Shown one piece after another: positions 35,658-44,725 of a DNA stretch of 64,000 nucleotides. Source of the stretch: Leifsonia sp052114085 (lineage in GTDB: Bacteria; Actinomycetota; Actinomycetes; Actinomycetales; Microbacteriaceae); assembly GCF_052114085.1 (NCBI RefSeq), contig NZ_JBFREB010000001.1, forward strand, positions 868,001 through 932,000. Direction: 5' to 3'. The stretch's first letter is position 1. Each line of letters opens with the position of its first letter. The notes beneath the pieces were generated by a model, which saw only the letters and a program-made list of their open reading frames with translations, searched no databases and had not been told where the DNA came from. The translations under genes and the position numbers were made by a program.

Positions 35658-37379
35658 TTATCCATCGGACTCCGTTACGATCACCGTCCGGCCGTCGGGG
35701 TCGATAAGTTGCAAGTGCGTGCCTAGCGCATCGCTGACGCGCGTCTTCTCACCGATGCGCGTGGCAAATCCGCGGATGTCGGACACCGTAAAGCTGACTT
35801 GACCATCCGGCAAGCTGAGCGTGTCCGAATGCGGCAAAACTTCGAAGCGGACGGATCCGGTCAGCCTGAACCCAGCGGAAGTACGCTCGAGGGGATGCTC
35901 CACAAGCCGTTCGTAAAAGGAGACGGTTTTCTTCAAGTCAGTGACGCCCAGCGAAACAATGACACCTTTGTCGCGGACGCCTTCGCGCCGCTCGTCGGGA
36001 TTGGCGGGTAGTCGCGAGCCCGAGGACGAGGGCGCACCAAGCTCACTTCTTGCAGTCGACGTTCCATCCTTTTGTCCGCTATTCCGGCGCATACGGTCGA
36101 CGATGACGGATTGACCATCTTCGAGATGGAGGCGGAATCTCGACACGACTGGCGTCTGCGAAATCACTGACGTCTTGATTACTTGGTACTTTCGGCCATC
36201 GATAAACGTCCCGGATTCGCCACCGCGGTCGAGCGCGATGTACAACGATTGCGTCGTGCTTCGTCCCACCGGAGGGAGCAGCGGAACGCCTTCTACCAGG
36301 GCTGAAGCGAGTCGGGCTAGGTAGGAGGCGTCCTGCACGTCGTGCAGGTCACCGAGCCACTGAGAACCATGAATAGCGCCAAGCAGCGACCCCGTCATCG
36401 AGGCCAAGGTGTCTGTGTCCGCGCCCTGCTCGAACGCGGCCTGCAGCAATCCGCTTATAGGCCTCGTGCCGGCGCGGCTTGCGAGGTAAATGGCGGCTGC
36501 GGCAGACGCGGTGCCCGAGCCCGAGTACTTGCCGATCGCCCCTAGGTCATTGAGTGTTGCCGAAACGTTGGACATACTCCCTTGACGGAGCGAACGCCTT
36601 GCGGTGGCAAGTAGGCCATACATTTCTGCGTTAACGGAGTTCCATTGCTCGACGTAGTTGGCCTGCGTAATTGAGTCCAGCCAACCGTGGGGTGCATGCT
36701 TAAGCGCGACCCGGCCGTCGATGAGTCCACTTTCCGCCGCATGAACCAGGGACTCAGGTTCGAACACCTCCTCGCTTTGTAGGGCGAACGCGAGAGATGA
36801 GGCGAAACTCATCGCGCCAATCAGGGCGCGAGGATGTCCATGGGTCAGAACTCCGTCGCGAACAACTCGTTCCAGTAAAGATTCCATGGGGAGGCCGCGT
36901 GCCGTCGCCCAAATGACGTGAGGGGCGATCCGCATAGCGACACCATTTGCCCCTGCCTCGAAATACGCCTGTGTATCGCTGGGTCGCTTACCTCGCCACG
37001 GGGTGACCTTGTCCGCCCAGGAGTTCGCGGCCCTCAAGACTGCCCTTCCCCCGCCCCGTTGGTAGGTCGGCCACGACGGGAATTCGATCTGGGTGAGGTA
37101 TCTTTCCCAGTCGTCGGACACCAAGCAACTCCTCGCGACGGCAAGCATGAGCTGCGTGTCGTCGCTGTAATCCCCGGCGTCGACTGTCTCCTGGTAGCGG
37201 GCGAAGCGCGTCCCGCTGTTGCGGTGCCAAGATGAAAATTCCGGCGTGGGACGACGCGCGAGCCGAGCGCGCTTTCCTCCGACGAGTCCACCACGTTCCT
37301 CTTGGGGCCACCCCAGGGAGTCTCCGGCGGCAGCCGCAAGCATCAGCGCCTGAGCTCGCTCATGAAGGCTACGTGCCAC
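35658..37379 (-). CDS. ADP-ribosylglycohydrolase fused to a C-terminal VOC (glyoxalase-like) domain
   Basis: The 573-residue protein has an N-terminal ADP-ribosylglycohydrolase (DraG/ARH) domain with the metal-site motifs YSDDT (71-75), GANGVAMRIAPH (143-154) and GADTDTLASMTGSLLG (319-334). A beta-rich linker (about 370-470) leads to a VOC-type domain at 472-573 (GVTDLKKTVSFYERL; DALGTHLQLIDPDGR). The first activity removes ADP-ribose from a target and would be the natural antidote of the DarT-like enzyme encoded just upstream. The GTG start lies 2 bases after that gene's stop, with GGAGG upstream inside its end. The VOC domain could sense a ligand or bind the toxin; nothing in the sequence decides this. 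Confidence 0.82.
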   Translation of the reverse strand: MARSLHERAQALMLAAAAGDSLGWPQEERGGLVGGKRARLARRPTPEFSSWHRNSGTRFARYQETVDAGDYSDDTQLMLAVARSCLVSDDWERYLTQIEFPSWPTYQRGGGRAVLRAANSWADKVTPWRGKRPSDTQAYFEAGANGVAMRIAPHVIWATARGLPMESLLERVVRDGVLTHGHPRALIGAMSFASSLAFALQSEEVFEPESLVHAAESGLIDGRVALKHAPHGWLDSITQANYVEQWNSVNAEMYGLLATARRSLRQGSMSNVSATLNDLGAIGKYSGSGTASAAAAIYLASRAGTRPISGLLQAAFEQGADTDTLASMTGSLLGAIHGSQWLGDLHDVQDASYLARLASALVEGVPLLPPVGRSTTQSLYIALDRGGESGTFIDGRKYQVIKTSVISQTPVVSRFRLHLEDGQSVIVDRMRRNSGQKDGTSTARSELGAPSSSGSRLPANPDERREGVRDKGVIVSLGVTDLKKTVSFYERLVEHPLERTSAGFRLTGSVRFEVLPHSDTLSLPDGQVSFTVSDIRGFATRIGEKTRVSDALGTHLQLIDPDGRTVIVTESDG

Positions 37380-37381
37380 GG

Positions 37382-38095
37382 CTATCCTCCGATCCAGTTT
37401 GTGGTTGTCCAGGGTCCCTCGAGAGAAATGGGCTGACTTCTTGTTACGGCCGATACGACCCTATCTTTCTGGAAAAGCCCCTCGGACGTGAACCAGGGAA
37501 GGCCCTGGTCGTCGATGCCAAGGTGACTGAGCCGACCCTGATCACGTCGCAGACTGTCCATATCTGGCACCACTATCCCGGTGACCGCCGACAGCGGAAT
37601 TGACCTGGGAATCAAAACCTCTGCCTGCACATCAGTGGGGGAGTTCACGTTGTGGGTGGCTCTCCGTGCGCGACCGTTGACACTCGGGGCGAATAACTTG
37701 TCGACAGCCTCTGCCCCGGACGATAAGTATCTACCGGAACCAGTCGCTGCGTTCACGGGCGAGAACAGCACCCCAGCGCGCGCAGCCTGCATCGGATCGA
37801 TCAAGAAGATGACCCAATCCGAGTAATTGACCGTCGCGAGTCTCCCGGATGCTCGGAAGAAGTAAAACATGTTGGGATACTCCAGGCTGCAACACACGTG
37901 GTCGCGTTGGCCGTCATACCGTTCACGGTCGGTGATAACGTGCAACGCCTCACGTCGTTCGAGCTCGGCGGTCGAGAGGATTTCGCCGGTGCGCAATATG
38001 CGCCGCAAGTTCCGGCTGTTAGTGAAATGCGTGAGGCGTGTGACGCCGCGGGCTTCAAGGCGTGCAGCAATGTCCAAGTCGATGGTGGCTGTCAT
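37382..38095 (-). CDS. DarT-like ADP-ribosyltransferase (DUF4433-type toxin)
   Basis: The 237-residue protein has the DarT pattern: His23/Thr25 in LTHFTNSRNLRRIL, an Arg-rich stretch, YPNMFYF, and a late catalytic-type Glu159 in DVQAEVLIP followed by SIPLSAVTGIVV. DarT enzymes attach ADP-ribose to DNA bases and act as toxins in phage defence. ATG 38095 overlaps the helicase stop as ATGA; ATG 38119 upstream is also in frame. The usual partner DarG (macrodomain) is absent and an ADP-ribosylglycohydrolase takes its place. Another ADP-ribosylated target, such as RNA or protein, is possible. Confidence 0.75.
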   Translation of the reverse strand: MTATIDLDIAARLEARGVTRLTHFTNSRNLRRILRTGEILSTAELERREALHVITDRERYDGQRDHVCCSLEYPNMFYFFRASGRLATVNYSDWVIFLIDPMQAARAGVLFSPVNAATGSGRYLSSGAEAVDKLFAPSVNGRARRATHNVNSPTDVQAEVLIPRSIPLSAVTGIVVPDMDSLRRDQGRLSHLGIDDQGLPWFTSEGLFQKDRVVSAVTRSQPISLEGPWTTTNWIGG

Positions 38096-39645
38096 CCGGG
38101 CGTTTCCGACGTGAGCCATAGACCGCTTTCCGGGGACGGCAGGACAGAGGTGAATTCCTCGGTATATGTTGCCAACAGCTCATCGCGCGCGCGCGTAATG
38201 CCGACGTAGAGGAGTCGAGCGTCTCGTTCCATTGCCTCCTCGTGGCCAAAGGCTTCTGCGGCGTCTGGGTCCGGATGGTCGGAAGCATTCAGTCCGGGCA
38301 TGATAATTCCATCGAACTCCAGCCCCTTGGCCGAATAGTAGGTGCCGAAGTAGATGCCCGGCTTATCCGACCAGGGACTGTCTTCTTTTAGCCCCCGAAC
38401 ACCATTGAGGCCGATTGTGTACCACCGTGCTTCGCTCCAGGTCGGCGCCAGGATCGCAACGCGTCCGGTCGCTCCGAGCTGCTGGGCCTGAGCTCGTACA
38501 GCATCGCGCTCCGCTTCAGCGTTCGCCGCTCGGAAAAGTGTCGGTGGCGTGCCTGCCGTCGTGGGACTGGTGGGTACAACCAAGTCCAGCGAATCAGTGA
38601 AATGAGGGAGTGCAGACGTTCCAATTGCCAAGTTGGCGATACCGACGCTATTTCGAAAGTTCTCCTTGAATTCCTCGGCCTTGCGCACACGCAGGCCACA
38701 GCTCACATACGACGTCCGCTGTCCGTAGAGCTGCTGAGCATAGTCAGCAAACAGCGTGACGCTTCCGTCCGGGTCCACCATCTGCACAAGGGACCGGATC
38801 GCTTCTGGCGGCAGGTCCTGCGCCTCGTCGATCACGATGTGACGATAAAGACGTTCGTCCTGGTCTCTGTTTAGTTCGGCGAGCACCGCGGACGGAAGTT
38901 CCCACCAGTCGTAGCGGTAGCCGTTCTCAGCTCTCAACGAAAGGTACTTATCTCGGACCTCCCACAGAACCTGTCGCTGGCTGGGCTGCAGTGGTGCCAG
39001 CCGACCTCTCCGTTCGGCCGCGTAGTAGGCATCCCGCTCCGAAAAACCGTGACCCGAGATCCAGTCGAGCTCATCGAGGAAGAATTCGAGCGGACGGCTA
39101 AGCAATCTGGTTGGCCCGCGAGTAGACGCGACGTGCTCGATGGCTAGCCGCGCCAAGCCGTTTCGCGCATGACCGTCTAGCACGATGTTGTATCCGCCGA
39201 ATTGTCCACGCCCGCGCAAGTACCCCCTGGCGACGTGGTGGTAGTTGCGTATGTCGACGCCGGCCGAGGCGCCTCCCGCGAGGTGTCGAAGGTAGGAGAC
39301 GAGCGCCTTGTTATAGGTCACCAAGAGGGTTCGCCCCGCGTGGTTGTATTGCTGGTCGGCCAGGTACACAGCCCTGTGAACTGCCATCAAGGTCTTGCCC
39401 GATCCAGCAGTCCCGAGCACCACCTGGTCGCGGTCGGCATCGAGGTAGATGACATCCTCTTGGCGATCATTGGGCGTCGGCAGAGTACGTCTCAGCTGGT
39501 CGATCGGCACGCGCGTTCTACCCCCATCAGACGTTCGATCAAATTTAGACGGAGGGGGTGCTGGGTCGCCACCCTCCCGTTTGGGGGCATAGAGATAAAA
39601 GCCTGCGACCGACGCAGTCGCGGAAGTCCTCACCAGGGCAGACAA
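38092..39645 (-). CDS. UvrD/Rep-like superfamily 1 helicase
   Basis: This protein of up to 517 residues has the SF1 helicase motifs in order: Walker A GTAGSGKT (78-85), Walker B IVIDEAQDLP, motif III-like VTLFADYAQQLYG, YYSAKGLEFDGIIM and VGITRARDELLA. It is shorter than UvrD or Rep and probably lacks the full 1B/2B inserts. The start is uncertain: TTG 39645 is the upstream limit and GTG 39510, with a G-rich site before it, would remove 45 residues. It heads the helicase-DarT-glycohydrolase operon. It may expose single-stranded DNA for the transferase or act on phage DNA itself. Confidence 0.82.
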   Translation of the reverse strand: MSALVRTSATASVAGFYLYAPKREGGDPAPPPSKFDRTSDGGRTRVPIDQLRRTLPTPNDRQEDVIYLDADRDQVVLGTAGSGKTLMAVHRAVYLADQQYNHAGRTLLVTYNKALVSYLRHLAGGASAGVDIRNYHHVARGYLRGRGQFGGYNIVLDGHARNGLARLAIEHVASTRGPTRLLSRPLEFFLDELDWISGHGFSERDAYYAAERRGRLAPLQPSQRQVLWEVRDKYLSLRAENGYRYDWWELPSAVLAELNRDQDERLYRHIVIDEAQDLPPEAIRSLVQMVDPDGSVTLFADYAQQLYGQRTSYVSCGLRVRKAEEFKENFRNSVGIANLAIGTSALPHFTDSLDLVVPTSPTTAGTPPTLFRAANAEAERDAVRAQAQQLGATGRVAILAPTWSEARWYTIGLNGVRGLKEDSPWSDKPGIYFGTYYSAKGLEFDGIIMPGLNASDHPDPDAAEAFGHEEAMERDARLLYVGITRARDELLATYTEEFTSVLPSPESGLWLTSETPG

Positions 39646-39802
39646 GCCTCAACTCGATGAAGTGCATTTTGGATAGCACTGCCGCAACGGCGGTTGCGGC
39701 CGATGGATAGCGAGCTCTGCCCAGGTTGGCGGAATCTGGCCATGACACGCCGAAAGTAAAAAACGACGCGCAATCTACTGGGCATCGTGTACCTTGGTCC
39801 AC

Positions 39803-40600
39803 ATGACCGCTGAAGTCGACGCCCTCTCCACCCTCCGGGCCTCGGGCCTGCTCGATGTCCTGACCTGGGCGGCACCTGCCGCGTTCGCCGCGACGGACCA
39901 GGTGTACGACGAGGACCAGGGCCATGACCAGGGCGTCGTCGGTTATCTCAACTTCAAGCACCTGAAGGACCACCTTGACCGCGCCACCTCGAATGGGCGC
40001 TTCGAGCTGGCCGACGGGCTCAACGGTGCTGGTTTGGATGTACTCAAGCGTGGCATCACTCCTGAAGCTTTCGACTCTATGCCGAACTTGGCGGCAGATG
40101 CTGTCGTTCGCCGTGATTACAAGCAGTCGCCGGGCTGGGCAATTCCGGGCTATCGGGTGCTGCTGCAGTCGTATCCCTTCGGCAAGATCGACGACATTAA
40201 GTGGGTGCAGCGCAGCGACGCTAAGAAGCGCGTGGCTGATCAGCTGTTCCTGGGCGACGACACGCTGTTTTCCGACGAGGAATTCGGCCTGGAGTCAATC
40301 CCGGGCATCCCTGATGATGACGATTTCGCCGGCGTCACGTTGGTTGCGGCACATGCCTTCAACCCGATGACTAAGCAGTTCGAGCTTTACATTGGGCAGA
40401 GCAAGAATCCTGGGCAGAACGACGATTCCTGCTGGCACTGGAAAAAGAAGCTTCTCTCTGGCGGCACGCCGATGGGCGGCACGGGTCTTCCCGTTCCGCC
40501 CGCCATGCCACGTGGGGGAGCCTCAACGGACGTCGAGGACGTGCCAGTGCGGATTAAGCGCACAGGCGCAGGCGAAGGTTCTGGCATGGCCAATGGTTGA
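39803..40600 (+). CDS. Unrecognised protein paired with the XRE-ImmA gene
   Basis: The 265-residue protein is acidic and soluble with no signal or membrane segment. Visible traits are an N-terminal region with WAAPAAFAATDQVYDEDQGHD, a middle part with PGYRVLLQSYPFGKIDDI, and a tail rich in Gly and Pro. I do not recognise a family. ATG 39803 lacks a clear ribosome site and could be leaderless; a TTG three codons earlier is possible. Its stop overlaps the XRE-ImmA gene by 8 bases, so the two form a pair, like a toxin followed by its regulator or a sensor with its protease. Confidence 0.7.
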   Translation: MTAEVDALSTLRASGLLDVLTWAAPAAFAATDQVYDEDQGHDQGVVGYLNFKHLKDHLDRATSNGRFELADGLNGAGLDVLKRGITPEAFDSMPNLAADAVVRRDYKQSPGWAIPGYRVLLQSYPFGKIDDIKWVQRSDAKKRVADQLFLGDDTLFSDEEFGLESIPGIPDDDDFAGVTLVAAHAFNPMTKQFELYIGQSKNPGQNDDSCWHWKKKLLSGGTPMGGTGLPVPPAMPRGGASTDVEDVPVRIKRTGAGEGSGMANG

Positions 40601-41693
40601 TGTGCGTCGGCCATCTCAGACACTCGCCGCTGCAGCCTCATTCTTCAACGGCGAGCGCCTCACCATGGCACGACAGCTAAAGGGGCTCAAGAAATCCCAC
40701 CTTGCCTCGCTCATCGAGATGTCGCCGGCCTCGGTGACGGCGTGGGAGAGCGGTGCCAAACAGCCCAACCGCGCGACCGTGGCGAAACTGGCGCTCGCCC
40801 TCCAAGTCGAGCCGCAGTTCTTTGGCGGCGGGGCACCGCCGAAGACAAACAAGCCACACTTCCGGTCGCTCCGGTCGACGCCACAGCTCGCGCAAGACGA
40901 GGCGGAGGCCTACGGCAGGTTCGTGGCAGAAATCGCAGGCATGCTCGAGAACGTGGTGGAGTTCCCAGAGACGCTCCTCCCGGACCTCCCCGTGGATCCT
41001 GACGAACGTTCAATGACTCCCGAAGAAGCGGCAGGAGAGGCGCGGGAGCACTTCAGCCTCCCTCCCGGTCCTGTGCAACATATGGTGCGTCTTGTCGAGC
41101 GCTACGGCGTCGTCGTAGTGTTCAGTGAGCCAGGTGTGGCATCGATCGACGCGTACTCTCTGCATTCAGCGACCCGGCCGATCATCGTGTTGAATCCGGT
41201 GAAGGACGACTACTACCGGCAGCGGTTCGATGTGGCTCATGAGCTTGGCCACCTGATCATGCATCACGATGCAGAACCTGGCGGAAAGGTTGCCGAGGAG
41301 CAAGCCAATCGATTCGCTTCGGAGTTCCTCATGCCAGCCGAGGAGATTGCGCCATTCCTTCCCACCTCGACCGCAGGAAAGGCGTGGGCGGAGTTAGCGA
41401 AGCTCAAGGAGTACTGGGGCGTGAGCCTTGCTGCGCTGCTCTACCGGGCGCGAGCGCTCGGGCTTATGAGCGATGTCTCGTACCGCAACGCAGCCGTGCG
41501 AATGTCGCAGAACGGCTGGCGCCGTGCGGAGCCCGGACGAATCTCGTCGCTGGAGATGCCGTCAATGCTTCCGCGCGCACGCGAGGTGTTGCGCGCGGTT
41601 GGCATTGACGAGGATTCGTTCCTGTCGGGGTCGGGGCTGCCCGTGAGGTTGTACGAGATTGCGGCGTCTCGGGTGCCGGTTGCAGCGGTGTGA
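40593..41693 (+). CDS. XRE-family HTH fused to ImmA/IrrE metallopeptidase
   Basis: The 366-residue protein has an XRE-type DNA-binding domain (about residues 21-75; SLIEMSPASVTAWESG) and an ImmA/IrrE peptidase with HELGH at 216-220 and a later EEQANRFASEFLMP. Such fusions act as regulators that are switched by their own protease part, in phage, integrative elements and toxin-antitoxin pairs. ATG 40593 overlaps the end of the preceding gene; the open frame extends upstream within that gene but without support. It is only distantly related to the peptidase at 239, which lacks an HTH. Confidence 0.87.
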   Translation: MVDVRRPSQTLAAAASFFNGERLTMARQLKGLKKSHLASLIEMSPASVTAWESGAKQPNRATVAKLALALQVEPQFFGGGAPPKTNKPHFRSLRSTPQLAQDEAEAYGRFVAEIAGMLENVVEFPETLLPDLPVDPDERSMTPEEAAGEAREHFSLPPGPVQHMVRLVERYGVVVVFSEPGVASIDAYSLHSATRPIIVLNPVKDDYYRQRFDVAHELGHLIMHHDAEPGGKVAEEQANRFASEFLMPAEEIAPFLPTSTAGKAWAELAKLKEYWGVSLAALLYRARALGLMSDVSYRNAAVRMSQNGWRRAEPGRISSLEMPSMLPRAREVLRAVGIDEDSFLSGSGLPVRLYEIAASRVPVAAV

Positions 41694-41902
41694 GGGGACC
41701 GCTCGTAGTCACCGTGGAGGCGTGCCGCATCGTTGGATCGAGCATGCTCTTGAGATGCGAGCGCAACGCACCGCAATAGTTTCGCCCTCACGGCCGAAGG
41801 GCATGTCGCGAACTATCTGAGGGCGTCGGTGACCAGAAGGACGAGATTGGTCGCCCAGATGGTCACTCGGCCAGCGGGTACGCGTTGTCGTAAGATCTCC
41901 CC

Positions 41903-42574
41903 GTGCGGGAGGTAAGCGACAAGTCGAGTGATTGCGCGCCGCTGCGCGACTCCATTGACGACGTTAGCGAATTCGCTCCTAGCCATCCCCGCAGCATCCT
42001 CGCTATCGAAGGACCATCGCTCTCAGGCAAAACCACGCTCATAGCGCGGATTCTCGCAGCTCACACGCAAGTATTTCACTTCGGTTGTTATGTGGAAGCC
42101 CTAGGAGCAAGCCCGATCCCTCCATTCGACCCAGGCTCGACTGCCGGGCAAGTTGAGGCATTTCTCGTTTTCGCTCAAGTGGAGGCCGAACGAAGCGCGA
42201 AGCTAGCGCTGTTGGACCCTGCATACTCTGTGTTGTTCGATCGATCGATTGATTCACTCCTTGCTCACGCCTACGCCCTGGACAAGTTGCGCAGGTACGA
42301 CTCGTTACCGCGAGTGAGGGACCTCGCGGCTCAGCTTCCCGTTTCGGTCCCCGACGCAACCTTTTTCCTTGATGCCGCACCGTCGCTGCTGCGGAGTCGG
42401 CTGGAGACTCGCATGGGAGCCCTGCCTCCCATGTTTATCGACGATGAGTTTGTTGCTGCCTTCAAGGAGTTTTTCGAGTTAGACATGCAGCTGTCTCCCT
42501 CCGTGACCTTCATCGACGCAGCGTCCGTCGAGGACGTGATCCCTTTGCTTATGACGGATTTCTTGTTAAAATGA
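41903..42574 (+). CDS. P-loop kinase (deoxynucleoside/thymidylate kinase-like)
   Basis: The 223-residue protein has a Walker A loop GPSLSGKT (37-44), a DRSIDSLLAHAY segment resembling the DRS/DRY motif of deoxynucleoside and thymidylate kinases, and a LRSRLETR lid-like region. The substrate cannot be read; nucleotides or a small molecule are options. The GTG start is weakly supported. The stop overlaps the next gene (ATGA), making a two-gene unit with a HAD hydrolase. Confidence 0.7.
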   Translation: MREVSDKSSDCAPLRDSIDDVSEFAPSHPRSILAIEGPSLSGKTTLIARILAAHTQVFHFGCYVEALGASPIPPFDPGSTAGQVEAFLVFAQVEAERSAKLALLDPAYSVLFDRSIDSLLAHAYALDKLRRYDSLPRVRDLAAQLPVSVPDATFFLDAAPSLLRSRLETRMGALPPMFIDDEFVAAFKEFFELDMQLSPSVTFIDAASVEDVIPLLMTDFLLK

Positions 42575-43281
42575 AAAATGTAATGGTCGACCGATCACAG
42601 CATCCTGAACCAACCGCACAGGCCGCCCTATTCCGACGGGTTGTATTCGTTGACTGGCACGGTGTCCTGAGCAATCTCAATTTCTGGGATTCGATCGAGA
42701 AGAATCACAAACATCCGTATCACAGGGCTGTCGACGCCGTTCGTCAGCGCATATTCGACGGTGACACCGCGATGCTTCAGTCCTGGATGCGAGGAGAGGT
42801 AACTACCAACGAAGTCGTTCGCTCGGCCGCGATGCTCCGGGTGGAGGACCGGCGGTTCCGCCCGCGGTTCCTTGAACGTCGTCTGCTGGAAGAATGCGTG
42901 CGCGAGCCGCTAAACGCTTCTCTTGTGCGCGCCCTTCGCGAACTCGCTGCTTCTTGGCAGATCGTAATCGCAACGGACAACATGGACTTTTTTCAAGAGA
43001 TGGCGTGGGCACGACGTGACATCCGGTCGTTTGCCGACGGCATAATCTCGTCCGCCACCGTAGGCGTCCTGAAGGCTGAAAGCCCTGAACGCTTCTTCGG
43101 CCCGTGGCTAAGGCAGCGTGGGATCGATGTGCGAAACGCCGTTCTGATAGACGACAGTCGCGCAAACTGCGACGCGTTCGAACGATTCGGCGGGACGGCG
43201 ATTCTTGTCGATTCGTACGGTCGCGCCGGGGAGGCCGCTCTAGAGTTGGAGAAATTGCAGCGGCCGGGTCCAGCTATCTAA
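42571..43281 (+). CDS. HAD-family hydrolase
   Basis: The 236-residue protein has HAD motifs: nucleophile Asp in VFVDWHGVLSN, the second motif IATDN, a Lys in VLKAESPERFF, and the acidic motif LIDDSRANCDAF. The usual DxD acid residue is a His (DWHG), which weakens phosphatase assignment. It is translationally coupled to the P-loop kinase, suggesting opposite reactions on the same small molecule or a repair role. It overlaps the end of the convergent glycosyltransferase gene by 8 bases. Confidence 0.8.
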   Translation: MKNVMVDRSQHPEPTAQAALFRRVVFVDWHGVLSNLNFWDSIEKNHKHPYHRAVDAVRQRIFDGDTAMLQSWMRGEVTTNEVVRSAAMLRVEDRRFRPRFLERRLLEECVREPLNASLVRALRELAASWQIVIATDNMDFFQEMAWARRDIRSFADGIISSATVGVLKAESPERFFGPWLRQRGIDVRNAVLIDDSRANCDAFERFGGTAILVDSYGRAGEAALELEKLQRPGPAI

Positions 43282-44035
43282 TCGCGTTCTCGCGCCAGCT
43301 CTTCCAGAGTCGTGCACTCCGCGTAAATCGCCCCACTATCCAGGCGTTCTGCAGAAGGATCATCCGGAGGTTGCTCCACTCGTCGTACCGTCGTGTCGAT
43401 GGCCAGATGATTGAATCGGGCACTATTTTTGGTCCCGGAAGGAGCTGAGCCCGGAGGTGCTCGCCCGCGCGAATGTATAAGTCAACATCCTCGCTCATTC
43501 GCATCTCTGCGTTGTATCCGCCAAGGGTTTCGAACAGGGCCCTTTCATAGAACTGGCCGACACCCTGCGCCGGGCCGCCGCGCGCGCGTCGTCGATCCCA
43601 GTACGCGCATATAAACCACGAGCCCAACTTCTTAGGGCGGTAGATCGCCGTGGGCGCCCCAGCACGCAAGTCGCCACCATTAATTGCGATGTCCAACGCG
43701 ACCAGGAACAGCGGTGAAACCCTCACGTCGGCATCGACAAAGACGATGTAGTCGCCCCTTGTAGCGCGCGCTCCGGCATTTCTGGCAGCGCCGGCCCCTG
43801 GCAGTGGTTCATCGATGCACCGAACGCCGATATGTGCCGCCACGGTCGCCGTGTCGTCGGTGCTGCCGTTGTCCACCACCACTATTTCTACGCTGGCGTT
43901 CACAAGCCGCTTGGCTCGATCTGCGCACAGGGCGAGAGAATCGAGTGTCTGGGCAATGGTGAATGACTCGTTGTACGCGGGCACGACAATTGAGTAGGAC
44001 CGCGACATCGGCGAGGAAGGAGCGTCGACGCTCAC
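43274..44035 (-). CDS. Glycosyltransferase family 2
   Basis: This protein of about 253 residues has the GT-A fold marks of family 2: YSIVVPAYNES, VVVDNGSTDDT, the metal-binding VFVDADVRVS, and AEMRMSEDVDLYIRAGEHL. Such enzymes add a sugar to a lipid, polysaccharide or protein; with no membrane segment visible it is probably cytoplasmic. I choose GTG 44035 with GGAG 10 bases upstream; ATG 44008 just before the fold and ATG 44089 further upstream are alternatives. No polysaccharide cluster surrounds it. Confidence 0.82.
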   Translation of the reverse strand: MSVDAPSSPMSRSYSIVVPAYNESFTIAQTLDSLALCADRAKRLVNASVEIVVVDNGSTDDTATVAAHIGVRCIDEPLPGAGAARNAGARATRGDYIVFVDADVRVSPLFLVALDIAINGGDLRAGAPTAIYRPKKLGSWFICAYWDRRRARGGPAQGVGQFYERALFETLGGYNAEMRMSEDVDLYIRAGEHLRAQLLPGPKIVPDSIIWPSTRRYDEWSNLRMILLQNAWIVGRFTRSARLWKSWRENAIR

Positions 44036-44725
44036 TTGACTAGATCTCCATTCATTCGACAGCGCGGTCCCCGCGCAGGTGGTCTCCACCTAGAACTGGA
44101 CGACTTAGAGTCGCGCATTTTGAGCGTCAGCTAAGCAGGCGTTTCCCTCAGCCGCAACATTATTGAGCGCCGGTTACGTCATTATCGAAATGATCTCTCA
44201 GCTCATCGCAGCAGAACGTGTCGGGCTGGACGTCATGGAATTTCGCTCGGTGGCACCGGAACTAATCGCCCGCCCGTGAGCAACCCCGGCGCCTCGGAAG
44301 CTGAGCGCCCGTCACTGCGCGGGTCAGGTCGGACAATAAGCCTCCTGGCGAATGGTCTCTGGGAATCTCAGGCTTGCCTGAGCAGATCTCCGGTGCGTCT
44401 CGGAGGTTTCTAGATGCCTTGCGACGTGCTCCCTGTTCCGGAGCCCTAATTAGGCCGACGTACCGAGTGGTGCTTGGGATACTCGCAAGCGCCGGAGTCG
44501 TCCTCGATGTGATGTATTCCCGCAGGAGCCCGAACGGACGGCGCGATGGATGGCTGTCTATGAGCCGGCGTCCCATTCCCAGGACCACCGCTGTGCAACG
44601 ATCGCGCGAGCCGGGCCTTACAAGGTCGACATACGCAGTAATGGAAACCTCAACTTCGCTTGGAGACGAACTAGGTTTGGCCGCGACAGCGCGATCGGCC
44701 AGGCGGAACACTGAAACGAGACTCG
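44036..44725. other. Intergenic region, no gene supported
   Basis: Open frames on both strands (for example 44262-44732 on the minus strand) have no ribosome site, domain motif or convincing codon pattern. I see no repeat, hairpin or RNA gene. It separates the accessory island from the sulfur-assimilation locus. Confidence 0.45.
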
